From positions 15,151,001-15,215,000 of the forward strand of contig NC_134546.1 in NCBI RefSeq assembly GCF_050624435.1: a stretch of 64,000 nt of DNA. The letters are read 5' to 3'. Both the position numbers and the translations under genes were made by a program. The notes under the pieces are model-generated. The model saw only the letters and a program-made list of their open reading frames with translations. It did no database searches and was not told where the DNA came from. This document shows, piece after piece, positions 32,125-43,643 of the stretch (positions are counted from its first letter, which is position 1; each line of letters starts with the position of its first letter). This stretch comes from Tenrec ecaudatus (Eukaryota; Chordata; Mammalia; Afrosoricida; Tenrecidae).

Positions 32125-32420
32125 CTGGGCTTTTGTATTATGGTGTTGGCAAAGGCTATTAAATCTATCACGGACTGCCAGCAGAATCAACAAATCTGAC
32201 TTGCGAGGAGGGCAAGACTGGCTCTCAGTTCTTTGGGACCAGTTATTGATATGGCTCTCCGATTATCCAGAGGAAACGATCCCTGGAGCAGGGCATCATG
32301 GGTCCGCAGAGAAGAGCCTCAACAAGACGGACTGACCCAGTGGGTGCTAGAGGGGCCCCTGCAAGCGCATGGTGCAGGCTTCGACAGCGCTTCGCTCTCC
32401 TGCACACTGAGGGGTTGGAG
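32125..32420 (+). mobile_element. RTE LINE 3' coding end, sense
   Basis: 'tattatggtgttggcaaagg', 'tcacggactgccagcagaat', 'gatccctggagcagggcatc', 'tcaacaagacggactgaccc' follow RTE order. Frame destroyed. Confidence 0.75.
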
Positions 32421-33097
32421 CACCTAACAGAGAGCTCTCATTATATAGGAAATAATAAACACGATTCATAATAATAAATATGCCATTCAAATACCTCCGC
32501 CTCAGAGTGCACACGGAATTTGGCCACCCTCTGCGCTCAGCATTCGAAATCGGGGACACTCTCCCTGGAACACAGCATTTGACCCGGTCACCTTCAAGCA
32601 ACCTTGTTTTGGGAAGGTTGCATTCAAAATCCCAAATCCGTGGAGAGGGGGTGTGTTGTCTTCCACGGTCACAGGAACACTGCTAGCCTCCTGCAGACGC
32701 CGACAGGCAGACCAACCGCGGGCGAGGTGCGTCTGTGAAGTGGGAGAAAGGGCAGTTGACCATAAAACTGATTGACCAATGATGCGCAGGCTGAACAATA
32801 TCTTTTTGATATGGCAAACATTGTCTATCCATATATATGCTTATTTTTAAAACCACATCGTTTCTTGATCATTCTATGTCCTTAAGTATTCTTGTACAAA
32901 TGCATTTAGCTTTAAGCGAAAACAGAATCGGTACAGAAGAATACACACATCACAGGGAGAGAGACTGAGGACTTGCCACTAGGTAGCCACCGCCCACATC
33001 AGGAAATAAAACGCTACTAGTGCCCCAGAAACCTCTCATGTGTTCTCCTAAATAATATTCACTTCCTCCTTCCCAGAGGTGACCCCACACCTGAGTT
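32421..33097. other. Mixed stretch; antisense L1/HAL1-like at its end
   Basis: 32500-32760 contains several CpG and a short perfect hairpin ('gcaacctt' at 32598-32605, 'aaggttgc' at 32614-32621). 32820-33095 ('tcaggaaataaaacgct', 'cttcccagaggtgacccc') looks like a reversed L1/HAL1 3' end. No gene. Confidence 0.4.
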
Positions 33098-33660
33098 TTG
33101 TTGTTGCTGGTGTTGCTAGGAGCAACTGAGTTGGTTCCTACTCACATAGAGCACTTGGTTCCTACCTTCTATACAGAGGAACGTGATACTGCCTGCTTCC
33201 GTATTATCCTAAGAATCTTCCTGTGGTTGAACCCCTTGTGAGTCACTATGACAATCCACCTCATTATGAACCTTCCTCTTTTATTGAAGACCTTCTATTT
33301 CACCAAGCTGGAGGCCCTTCTTCAGGGACTGCTCTTTCCTGGCAACACACCCAAAGACAAAGTCTTACCACCCTGACTTCTAAAGAGCATCCTGCCTGTA
33401 CTTCTTCCAAGATGGATGTTTGCTCTTCTCTCAGTCCATGGTATTTTCAGTGTTCGTTACCCGCACCATAACTCAAACACATCAATTCTTCTTTGGTCTT
33501 CTTTGTCAAAAAGGCCAACTTCCACATGCATATGAGACAACTGAACATGCCACCTTAGTCCTCAAAGTAACAGCCTTGCCTTTCAACACTTGGAAGAGGT
33601 CTTGTGCACCACATGGACCCAATGCACTGGATTGGTGCAGCACATGTACCCAACGCTAGG
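33098..33660 (-). mobile_element. RTE LINE 3' end, antisense
   Basis: 'gttgttgctggtgttgctag', 'cttcttcagggactgctctt', 'tacttcttccaagatggatg', 'acatcaattcttctttggtc', 'caacacttggaagaggtctt'. First of three antisense copies of the same RTE region within 6 kb. Confidence 0.75.
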
Positions 33661-34164
33661 GGTCGTTTGATCTACATTAAAACATTTTTTTGTGTTCGCC
33701 TTTATCTTTTGTATGGTTGATTATGTTTATTTCAAAAGTGATTGTGTAAGGGGTCTATAAGGTCAGGCTTTATGTGAGTATTTGCAAATGCTACAGGATT
33801 AGAGACAGAACAATGGACTCACTGCTCACTTATCAACATGGTTAAGTTCCAAAGACCTGGTCATTACATGAAAATTGGCATACGGGAAAATAGAAGATGA
33901 CTACATCATAATTTCCAATTTACATTATTGTATAACGGCCAAATTTCATCATAACATAACTGCCAAGCCAGTGAGACTCTTGGTTCAACCAAGGTGACAC
34001 ACAACCTTAACTATTACACCCAGTTTACCCACATCAAGCCTTATACCTTGGTGTTTGTTACTGCCAAATAAATGTTGTTAATGTTACTGAGCAAAATAAT
34101 CTGATGTATTTTATACTATTGTTATAAATGAAATGTTGGGTCACAAGATATCCCCCCTTTGGCC
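33661..34164. other. AT-rich gene-free stretch
   Basis: No repeat or gene recognised. Confidence 0.45.
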
Positions 34165-34280
34165 CTGATTAGAATTTAGCAAGCTTACTAAACTCTCCAC
34201 TTCTCAATTTTCCCTTCTGCAAAGTGAATATAATGACACTTTCCTGAGATGCACCGAGTAGGTCCACTACAGAGTTATAG
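34165..34280 (+). mobile_element. MIR-like fragment, sense
   Basis: 'tctcaattttcccttctgca', 'aagtgaatataatgacactt'. Confidence 0.5.
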
Positions 34281-34365
34281 GAAATTTGCATTCTTGAGGG
34301 GGTTTACTGAAGAGTGCTTTGAATGAATCATGAAGATGGTCAGGATCAGGGGAGAGTACCCAACC

Positions 34366-34610
34366 AACAAATGCAGGCTTACTTGTGCATACTGACAATT
34401 CTGTAATGAACTATTATGGTTTTATGCTTTCACAATTGTGCTTATTGGGTACTCCCTACCTGTCAGAGATGGGTAATGAGAAGATTCATTGATTCTGTAG
34501 AAGCTGTGAATTTAGAGAGAGAATCTTTGATGTGGTGGGGTGGGGGGAAAGTAAAATTATCCACTTTTGATTTATAAATAAGCACAAGTAAGCTTGTATG
34601 TAACCTAGTT
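34366..34610. mobile_element. Foldback (MITE-like) element, copy A
   Basis: Left arm 'gcaggcttacttgtgcatac' (34371-34390) and right arm 'aagcacaagtaagcttgt' are inverted repeats of each other with few mismatches. Inside, 'ctgtaatgaactatta' and 'cctacctgtcagagat' match copy B at 36763. No coding sequence. I do not recognise the family. Confidence 0.55.
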
Positions 34611-35129
34611 ATTGGGTAACCCCACTTGAAATCTAGTTCAAGTCCAACAGAGACCGCATATATGATGGGTTAACTTCACTCTTGTTGGCAGCCATGAAAA
34701 CTATTCCTAGGCCTACGTGACCTCCTAGATTTGTCTACCAACTGCTTTCTAATAATTCTTTCCTAGCCTCATGGGTCTAGTCCACAGATGTAGTCAGCCA
34801 AAGATCAGTTTCAGTCAAAGATTCTAGAGAACCGTCCTGCAGATATCCAGGGCACCTGCTCACTTGCTCTCTCTCTCTTTCCCTCTGATATTCTGCCCTG
34901 ACAATTCTAGCCAGTCTCTTACCTCTGTGTTCTGTCCCCTCAACTCAGGAATCCATCAGGCTTTTTAGTCTTATCCCCTGCTCCCTGGCCCAGAAAACTG
35001 CCACCAATAGAAGCTGGGACAAATGCAGGGTTTGCCTTGTTTCCTTGCTCTCAGGTCTCACCGTCCTACGTTGTTCATTGTCCATTGTCTAAAGACAGTG
35101 GTAACAATACATGTTGTCTGGTTCTCTGA
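34611..35129. other. Gene-free stretch
   Basis: Pyrimidine-rich in 34860-34990 ('cttgctctctctctctttcc'), perhaps an old LTR U3/R region; not identified. Confidence 0.35.
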
Positions 35130-35675
35130 TTGTTTGCAGTTGCTGGCATTGTTCAGCGCCATCCAGCCGGTTCTCACTCCTAGCAACCCCACGAATCACA
35201 GAGCGAAGGACCGCCTGGCCCTGCGCCATCCTCACAATTGTCCTGATGTGTGAGCCCGTTGTTGCAGCCACCGACCGGGTCAATCCATGTTGTCAAGGGC
35301 CTTCTTTTCACTTCCATTGTACTTGACCAAGCATGCTGTCCTCCTCCAGGGACTGCTCTCTCCTGACAACATGGCCAAAGTCCTTGGGACCCAGTCTTGC
35401 CATCTTTGCCTCTAAGGAGCACTCTGGCCGTACTTCTTCCAAGGCGGATGGTTTGTTCTTTTGGTAGTCCACGGTACTTTCAATATTCTCCACCAGAACC
35501 ATCATTCAAATGCATCGATTCTTCTTTGATCTTCCTTATTCAATGTCCTATTTCACATGCACATTAGGTGACCGAAATGTCAAGGCTTGAGTCTGGTGCA
35601 CCTTACTTAGTCTTTAAAGTAGCCTCCTTGATTTTCAACACTTCAAAGAGGTCTTGTACAGCAGATTGAGTTAAG
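35130..35675 (-). mobile_element. RTE LINE 3' end, antisense
   Basis: 'ccctgcgccatcctcacaat', 'gcagccaccgaccgggtcaa', 'accaagcatgctgtcctcct', 'tacttcttccaaggcggatg', 'tgcatcgattcttctttgat', 'cttcaaagaggtcttgtaca'. The best preserved of the three nearby copies. Confidence 0.85.
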
Positions 35676-36070
35676 AAAATGTCACCCCATTTGAAGCCAT
35701 TAATCTTCAAAGGAAGAAGTACAGTAATAATAAGAATAAAACTATTTAATTCTTCATGAGTTCTTTAGAAAGTGATACAGCTTATCTTTAAGCTCATTTT
35801 AAATCTTATGGTGACCATAATTTTTCAAATCACACACACACATACATAAATACTGTCTTTCAGGGTTTCTGTTGAAATATCTATGGACTAGGTGAAATGA
35901 TTTCTAGAATTTTTTTAAAGACATAGGCCAAATTGAAATTGCCAAGGAGTATACCTTGGTTATTAATCAATAATTATTAAATGTGGGTGAAGAGGACTGA
36001 CAGATGCGTTCTGGCTCCTGTTTCATGTTAAAAAATTTCCCTTTAAATAATTTTCTTTAATCAATGCACA

Positions 36071-36263
36071 GGAGCATCTAGATGGTGTAGTGATTATGAG
36101 CTGGACTATTAACCACAAGGTCAGGAGTTCAAAACTACCAAGTGATCTGCGGATGAAAGACAATGCTTTCTACTCTCTTAAAGAGTTACAATCCTGGAAA
36201 CCCACAGGAACCATCCTACCCTGTCCTAAGTGGTCGGAATCGACTCGATGGCAGTGAATTTGG
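36071..36263 (+). mobile_element. AfroSINE, sense
   Basis: 'gcatctagatggtgtagtga', 'aatgctttctactctcttaa', 'tggtcggaatcgactcgatg', 'gcagtgaatttgg'. Confidence 0.88.
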
Positions 36264-36762
36264 AACTGACTTCTGTTTCAATTTAGTAAAAATGAGTGAC
36301 TTGAGAGCAGGTGTTTGATGGTAGAATGGGGCAGAACAGGAAGGCCCGCAGTATAAAAACAAGCAAGCAAACAAACAGGAAGGAAAGACTAGAGGCAATC
36401 TCTACCTGCTATAACGTATCTGTTCAGATGACTGTCTGAATATCTCTAATTCACCCAGACATCCAGAGGCTGGCAAGCACAAGCTGGCAGTAGGGCCTCC
36501 AATTACTGGGTGACTGAAAGACTCCACCCAACACCATGTTGTCAACGTACTGCTGCTGCGAATGTCAGGTCCGTATTTTTAGAGAGAGATCTCACAAATC
36601 ACAGAACCCATCTGTTCTATCACACATGCCATCTAAAATGAACCTGGATCACCATGGTAACCATGAAGACAGGTGGTGAAGGGACGGGTCTCACCACAGC
36701 TACAAAAAAATACAGATGCAAACTGAGAGAGAAGATCCTAACCAGTATCAGACTACCCAAAG

Positions 36763-37106
36763 AAGCAAGGTAAGCACAGGCTTACTCGTGCTTACTTACT
36801 AATCTGCAGTGAACCATTGGCCATTTTTCCCCCCTATCCTATCAGAGATTCTGCTGCTCAGTATGGCTGGCATCTGTCTTTCTCCCAACCCCCATCACAC
36901 CGGCCTACACAATCAGAGCCTCTTCTCACATCCATCATCCCTCACAGGGACAAGTGCCCAGCAAGCAAGGTCAGCATGGGCTTCCTTATACTTACTTACC
37001 TAATACTAATGAACAGTCTCACATTGTGGATGGGCTGAAACCCATGTGACATTGCTCATTACAGAGGAGTAAGCAGGCCCAAGTAAGCCTGTGCTTACTT
37101 TGCTTA
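36763..37106. mobile_element. Foldback (MITE-like) element, copy B, partly duplicated
   Basis: 'gtaagcacaggcttac' occurs at 36770-36785 and its exact reverse complement 'gtaagcctgtgcttac' at 37084-37099. A second left arm ('aagcaaggtcagcatgggct') begins near 36963, so a complete foldback of about 145 bp (36963-37106) follows a partial unit of about 200 bp. The inner stem includes 'atgggctgaaacccat'. No ORF, no poly-A tail. Confidence 0.6.
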
Positions 37107-37829
37107 CTGGTTAATCCATCTCTCTGGAGATAAGTATTGTCCAATATGCTGTAATGAGTTGACCTCCCACTCATGCCAATCCCATTCACAGCCGAGCCAA
37201 ACTCTGCTGGGTCCTGCTCTGTCTCCTGGATGGGCTTGGGGCCCGATGATGATGATGCACAGCACCTTCATTGGCTGAATTTTAGAAGTAGATTGCCACG
37301 TGCTGGCAATGTGGCCCACCTTTGCGGGGCATTGTCCCAATACCAGCTGTGACTGCAGGTTCAGATTAGCAATCCACCCATTAAGACTCAATGAGCCTGA
37401 GCCTATCACTGTTCACTGTATACAGAGAATCAAGTCAAAGAGAATGGATCAAAGCATCTTCGGCCTCATCAGTAGGCTCAGCCACTACATGGGATAGTGG
37501 GAGCATAGTTTCCATGAACAAGGAAATCTTCCTATCAATTTCCATATCATGGTATATGTGATTCTCATCAAACCAATGAGCATCCTACTTAATCATTTTA
37601 TATGATTCTGGTCACAGGTACCCAATGCTTGCAAGCCAATTCACAGTCCTCCCAGGAAACAAGACAGGCATCCGGCTCCAGGTGACCGGTTCATGGCCAG
37701 TCTGACAATTTGACCTACTGGAGTGGCTCATGTGTTGCTGTGATACTGAAAGCAGAGCCAATAATATTTAAGATCCCAATAGTCAGTCATGTCAGGCAGG
37801 TTTTAGTGGAGCTTACAGATGAAGGCAGA
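37107..37829. other. Gene-free stretch
   Basis: No named repeat. An ORF of 101 codons at 37104-37409 (-) is not recognised. May contain LTR material next to the foldback copy. Confidence 0.35.
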
Positions 37830-37984
37830 CTACCCTTTGCCTTTGTGTCAGTTCTGACCGAGGCTGCAAATCTTAACGGGAGCAGATAATTTCATCTTTC
37901 CCCTGAGGGACAGTTGGTAGATTTGAACTGTCGACCTTGCAGTTAGCAGTCCAGTGCCTGTGGGCTAGCGCCCACCAGGGCACC
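37830..37984 (-). mobile_element. AfroSINE, antisense
   Basis: 'tgtgtcagttctgaccgagg', 'gatttgaactgtcgaccttg', 'cagttagcagtccagtgcct', 'gcgcccaccagggcacc'. Confidence 0.8.
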
Positions 37985-38194
37985 TAAGACCGGCGAGGGG
38001 ATCCAATTTTGAAAATTAGCCACAACATCCCTCTGTGCAGTGATTTGGTTGGGTTGCACTAAAAAACAAAAACAAAAAACAAAACAAGGCATGTATTGTT
38101 CGAGAAGGTGCTAGAAGACGAGACCTTTGGGTTACAAGGCACTCAAAACATGAAGGGACTTCACAAAGTTGGTGGGGAAATTCCATTAACTTTG

Positions 38195-38600
38195 TGTGTG
38201 CCTGACACTTTTTACCAAACATGATGTCCTTTCTCCAGGGAAAACAGGTCTCCTGACAATAGGTTCAAAGTATGTGAGGCAGAGACTTGCCATCCTTGCC
38301 TCTAAGGAGCTTTCTGGTTGTATATTTTTCCATGGCAGATTTATTTGTTCTTGGTACTTCCAATATCTTCGCTAATGCTGCACTTCAAATACATCGATTC
38401 TTCGTCGAGCTTCCTTATTCAATGTCCCACACTTTCACATTAATCTGAGGCCATTGAAAAGATCATGGCTTGCGTCAGGCCCACCTTAGTCTTCAAAGTA
38501 ACATCCTTGCTTTTCAACACCTTAATGAGGTCGTGTATAGCAGATTGACCCAATGCATTGTGTCGTTTGAGCTCTTCCCTGTTGCTTCCACTAGCAAATA
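38195..38600 (-). mobile_element. RTE LINE 3' end, antisense
   Basis: 'accaaacatgatgtcctttc', 'ccatccttgcctctaaggag', 'atacatcgattcttcgtcga', 'aacaccttaatgaggtcgtg'. Confidence 0.8.
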
Positions 38601-39368
38601 ATATGCCTCCGGTGCACAGAGGAGGCTGCGCTGACCCAGGAAAAACAGCTCCCTGTGGATGATGTCAGTGACTTTTAAAATAGCTTCTTGAAAAGTCTCG
38701 TCAGTGACCTCAGCTACACTTAATGCCACTTAGCTCACTGGGACATGGGCTGGAAATGTAAGAAGGATGGGTGACAACTGCAACTCCCTGCAGCTGTATC
38801 CCAAGAAGCCCATTTTAGCAAAGAGCGTGTCTGAACAAGTTGGAGATTGAAGATAACCCAGGTATCTGGTGACCATGAGGCAGACATATAACAGTGAGTC
38901 TGGTGTCATGCACGTCTGGGGGTAGGTGGGTGTGTGTGGGGAATCTAGCCTCATAGAAACACATGCATCGAGCTCTTCCAGTACCTTCTGTGATGGGGAT
39001 GCTGCCCCCCTGCCCTAGTCACCTGTGTATTTGGGGGGCTTCTGCAGAAGATGACTCACTCACAGCCCTATAAGTTCCTGTGGGTTTCCCCAGGAGATTG
39101 TCTCAGGATTCTCCCCTGCTGCCCAGGCAGCCTCCACAGATGGTGATCGCGGATGGCTGGTATGGTCTGCTGCCTTGTGACTGCAGATGCCTGATGGCAG
39201 GGGTGCTGACATCTGCACTGAGGGTGTCCCGTCCTGCAGCCCAGGCCATGGTGGGTCAGACGCGCCGGTGGGTCAGAGGCCCTTGAAGGCTTTGCTTAGA
39301 CTTCTGGTGATTTCACTCTGCTGAAGCTGCCCCCACGCTGGCATGCTGGGTCACTTTCCATTTCTTAA
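38601..39368. other. Gene-free stretch
   Basis: 38601-38720 may continue the RTE. 39050-39130 has a weak AfroSINE-like tail ('tcctgtgggtttccccagga'). Nothing else is supported. Confidence 0.35.
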
Positions 39369-40085
39369 AAAGTATTTAGTTTATTTTTCACAGTTTCACC
39401 GACGTACAATTCACGTGTCACAGTTCAGTCATGTTCCTAAGAGCTGCGCAACTATCACCACAAACAATTCCAGGACACTTCTTCTTCGCATCGCTCTTAG
39501 CTCCCCATTTCCTCCTCTGTCAGGCCCCTTTGAATCTATTAATCCAGCTGTTGTCGCCATGGGTTTACCTGACCTGGGCCTCACGTACAGAAAATCATGC
39601 AAAATCAAGACAGGATGCAAACAAATGGTCTGACAAAAATGACACGATGAATCGAAGGAAAACCTCAGCCCAAACAGAGCAGAACATGTTAACACCTGGA
39701 GCCGTATTTCTTGGGTCAAGAGGGAGATCAATGGTAAGGTGTCATATTTGACCGAGCTACCAGTACAGCCGTCCCCCGTGCAATGTACTCTGCCTGGTAA
39801 CAAGGCCTTTCCCGTCTCTAGTTGATAGTCAGAGGGAATTCGTCAGAGGCTTAGTTCCCATGGGGGACCCTGCAAATGGGTTTTGGCCTTTCACTGTCAT
39901 CTACAGCCTTCTGCAAACCAGGTGTGCAGAATTTAAGCTTTAACACCAATCCCTCCTCCCTGTTTGGATTTTATTATTTATAATTCTTAGATCACACATG
40001 CTGGTTTGCTTCTTCCGTGTGGACTTAGCTGATGGCTCACTTAGATAGCTGCCTGACAGAAGACCCGCCTACTGCATATTGATAA
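39369..40085 (-). mobile_element. LINE (L1-like) 3'-UTR element, older copy
   Basis: 'cacagtttcaccgacgtaca', 'gctgcgcaactatcaccaca', 'tttcactgtcatctacagcc', 'ttctgcaaaccaggtgtgca', 'atcacacatgctggtttgct'. Confidence 0.65.
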
Positions 40086-40316
40086 TCTTCTAGGACTTAG
40101 GGTGTAGGCAAGTGTTGACAAAAACACAATTGTTAGGCATCAACTATCTTCTTTTGTTCACTTATAGAATATAAGATTTAAAGGGACTGCTATGTTTTTC
40201 ATTGTGCAGGTGTTAGTTGTATCCTGTTAGGCAAAAGGATGATTTTATTATTGTCTCTGTTTGGAGATTATGTACGAGTAAAGAGTGTGTACAAGTGCCA
40301 AGTTGACAAGGGGTGA

Positions 40317-40857
40317 CTTTGATGGTTGGGGTTTATGTCAACTTGTTGCACCTGTGTGAAGATGGGGGGGAGGGAAAACCAATCAATCAGGTCACATCCT
40401 GATGACACCCCCTTGGGGGTGTGGCCTTTTATAAAAGAGACACTGAGGAGAAATGGTCTCTCTCTCTCATCCCTCTTTGTCTTCTTGTTTACTTGGATTC
40501 CGTGCCTTGCTTTGGGGCTGGTGCCCCATGTGATCTGCTGTCCCTGGAAGCAGTAAGGGCCCTGCCACATTCCTGCTGACCTCAGACCCATGCGAATCTG
40601 TACCCCACTGGCCTGCGATCTCCCTGCTCCCATTGCCTTACTACTTTATCAGCCAGCAGCTGCGTGAAGCTGGAGGGGAATCCACCTGGCATCTGACCCT
40701 TGGATTTGAGTTGGACTGGGCTGGGTCACTTTCTTGTCACACAGTTCTTTCTTGATATAAAGTTCTTTCATATGTCTAAATCCGTATCTTTTCTATCTAT
40801 GTCTGTATTGAATCTCCTGTGTTTTGTTTTTCCTCTAGGAGTCCAGACGAACACACT
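40317..40857 (+). mobile_element. ERVL-type (MLT2-like) solo LTR, second subfamily
   Basis: 'gatggttggggtttatgtca' at the start, 'cttttataaaagagacactg' as TATA-like region, 'ctggcctgcgatctccctgc', end 'ctctaggagtccagacgaac'. It lacks the 'ccagcgctga' block of the other two copies. Confidence 0.6.
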
Positions 40858-40884
40858 ACACTCCCTGCTTTATAGTCATCAATG

Positions 40885-40970
40885 GACATCTTACGGAATG
40901 TTCACAACAGTCCTAGAGTTGGGTACGACTCCTGTCCATTCTTTGTAGATGTGGAAACAGAGGCTCGGGG
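40885..40970 (-). mobile_element. MIR fragment, antisense
   Basis: 'ttcacaacagtcctagagtt' and 'tagatgtggaaacagaggct'. Confidence 0.55.
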
Positions 40971-40971
40971 T

Positions 40972-41250
40972 TTTAGTTTCTAGGGTTACATTACAAAACC
41001 CTACGAAGCAGGTGTTGTTGGAACAAGAATTATTGCTACACAATTCTGGAGTCTAGAAGTCCAGATTCAGGATGTCAGCTTGCCCATGCTGTCTCTGTTC
41101 TCTCTAGAAGATCCCTCCTCTCTCTTCTAGCTCTGGTAGTCCTGGGCACTGCTTGATCTTTCCTGATTTCAGTTGTATCTTCACCCCACTGTGTGCTTCT
41201 GCTCTCTGCTTCTGTAGGACGCCACTAGAAATCATTAGGACCCTCCGGAA
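40972..41250 (+). mobile_element. Old MaLR-like LTR fragment
   Basis: 'agtttctagggttacattac', 'cacaattctggagtctagaa', 'gtccagattcaggatgtcag' resemble the common mammalian LTR text 'cagttctggaggctagaagt'. Subfamily not determined. Confidence 0.45.
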
Positions 41251-41986
41251 GTGCTCACTCATCTTAACCAAAAACTGTGGCCAACAGGCTGGTACAGATA
41301 CACGATCATATCCATGCCCCCAAAGAGGTGATCCCACTGAATGCGGAAATCATAGGAGAATATCATTTATGTCAATCAACAGATACCGAGAGTGTTGCTG
41401 AAGGTCATTATCTAGCCATACACGGATGGCCACTGCTATAAATTCAGAAGAAGATGTGAACAAAATGATGGTCCTGCAGGTGTCAGATACTTCTTGGGTG
41501 AAAGCACAGCCTGAAAGATATTTACTTGCATTTTATTAACTACAAAATGAGTTCAAGTGTGTGGCTCATAGCAAATTATGGATGATGCTGTAAAACATGG
41601 GAATTCTAGAACATTTAAAGGCGCTCATGTGGACTCTGTGCACAGACCAAGAGGCAGTCATTCGAATGGAACATGTGGTTTCAAGATGGAAAAAGCGTGT
41701 GTCAAGGTTGCGTTCTTTCACTACATTATTCAATGCTGAGCAAAGAGTAAGAGACTGGAGTGGATGAAGAGGAATGTGGCAGCAGGATTGGAGAAAGGCT
41801 CATTTACAATGTGTGATATGCATATGACATAATCTTCCTTGAAGGAAATGAAGTGAAATTGTACAAGTTTCTGATGAAGATCAAAGGCCATGGCCTTCAG
41901 CCTGGTCAATACCTCAGCATAAAGAAAACGAAGTCCTCACAGTTGAACCGACGTCATGGTAAATGGAGAAAAGATGGAAGTTTTTC

Positions 41987-42831
41987 TTTTTAATACTTTT
42001 ATTGGGGGCTCTTACATCTCTTATCACAATCCATGCATTCCTCCAGTGTGTCAAGCACATTTGCACATATGCTGCCATCATCATTTTCAAAGCGTCTTCT
42101 TCCCACTTGAACCCCTGATATCAGCTCCCCATTTCTTCCCAGTCCTCCCCTGCCTGCCCTCCCTCAAAAACCCTTGATAAATTGTAGATGATTATTTCCA
42201 TATCTTACATTGTCCTCCATTGCCCCTCACCCACTTTTCCATTATTAGTACCCTGGGAGGGGGTTCTAGATTGATCCTTGTGATCAATTCCCTCTTTCTC
42301 CTCCCTCCCCTCCCCTAATCCTCCTGGTAATTCTACTTTCCTTGTTGGCCCTGAGGGGTTTACCTATCCTGGATTCCCTGTGTTGCTGGTTCTTATCTGC
42401 AATAGTGTGCATGCTCTGGTCTAATCCAATTTGTAAGGTAGAATTGAGGTCATGATAGTGGGGGGAAGGAAGCACCAAAGAACTAGAGGAAAGTTGTGCA
42501 TTTCATCAGTGCTATACTGCACCCTGACTACCTCATCTCTTCTCTGTGACCCCTCTGTGAGGGGATGTCCAATTGTCTACAGATGGGCATTGAGTGTCTA
42601 CTCTATGCCCTCCCCTCACCCTCAATTCATCTTGGGTATGGTTTTGTTCAGGGTCTTAGATGCCTGATACCTGATCCCATCGACACTTCATGATCACACA
42701 GGCTGGTGTGCTTCTTCCATGTGGGCTTTGTTGCTTCTGAGCTAGATGGCCACTTGTTTACCTTCAAGTCTTTAAGACCCCAGATGCTATATCCTTTCAT
42801 AGTTGGGCACCATCAACATTCTTCACCACAT
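41987..42831 (-). mobile_element. Young LINE (L1-like) 3'-UTR element, 845 bp
   Basis: Plus strand starts 'ttttaatacttttattgggg' and ends 'caacattcttcaccacat'. Minus strand ends 'ccccaataaaa', a polyadenylation signal joined to the A tail. Flanked by a perfect 12-bp target-site duplication 'tggaagtttttc' (41975-41986 and 42832-42843). Insertion into the RTE is therefore certain. Confidence 0.85.
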
Positions 42832-43092
42832 TGGAAGTTTTTCATTCAATCAAAAGATTGAAGTATTTCCTTTTACTTGGACTCATAATCAACACTTGTG
42901 AAATAGCAGTCAACAAAACAAATGATGAACTGCATTGGACAACTGCTGCCAAGGAGCTCTGTAAATTGCTAAGAAGCAAAGGTGTCTCCTCAAGGAATAA
43001 GATGGGTCTGACCTAAGTCATGTACAGCATTTCCAATGGCATCATACGTATGCAATAGTCAGGCATTGAATAAGGAAGACTGAAGACGAATA

Positions 43093-43643
43093 TGAGGGGT
43101 ACGCCCCCAATGGATTTTTTCAAAACAATGTATTTAAATGAATAAACAAACAAAAACAACCTTATCAACTTCAGAGTACTCCCCATTGAAGTTAATACAT
43201 TTGTCAAATCTGTGATTCTATTCTTGAAAACATTTTTCAAACTTATCTGTTTGGATAGCTGACAGCACCTCCCGTATTTTTTCTTCACCTCTTCTATGTC
43301 TTCAGATCACTGTCCTTTCATGTTATTCTTCATTCATGGAAACAAAAAGAAGTTGCATGGAGAGTTAGGTGCGTGGGGCAAGAAAGGCTGCTGTTTTTGC
43401 CCAAAGCTGGCCCTCTGAGATGGCTGCATGAGCAGGTGCATTGTCATGGTGGCAAAAGCAGTCCCTCATTTGCCACAAATCAGGCTTTTTTTTTTGGGTC
43501 ACATACTGTTAATCAATCTTTTAAGAACCTCTAAATAGAAAGCTTGATTAACAGTCTGACCTGGTGGAACAAACTCCAAATGCACTATCCCCCTCACATC
43601 AAAAAAACAAATGAGCATCGGGGTTTTTTGGGGTACCCCCTTG
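43093..43643 (-). mobile_element. Mariner DNA transposon, internally deleted
   Basis: Bounded by TA (43091-43092, 43644-43645) with terminal repeats 'tgaggggtacgccccc' and 'ggggtacccccttg' (inverted, imperfect). Minus-strand remnants of a mariner transposase are visible in order: EFVPPGQTVNQAFYLEVLKR, the catalytic-site motif HHDNAPAHAA (second Asp), then text matching the C-terminal 'F..W..R...CI...G.YFEG' region. The N-terminal DNA-binding half is gone (551 bp versus about 1.3 kb for a full mariner), and stops and frameshifts follow. Confidence 0.82.

Noticed and set aside
3405..40857. Intact endogenous retrovirus between the three ERVL LTRs
   Set aside because: The LTRs are many kilobases apart, diverged from each other and have no viral coding sequence between them; each is a solo LTR.
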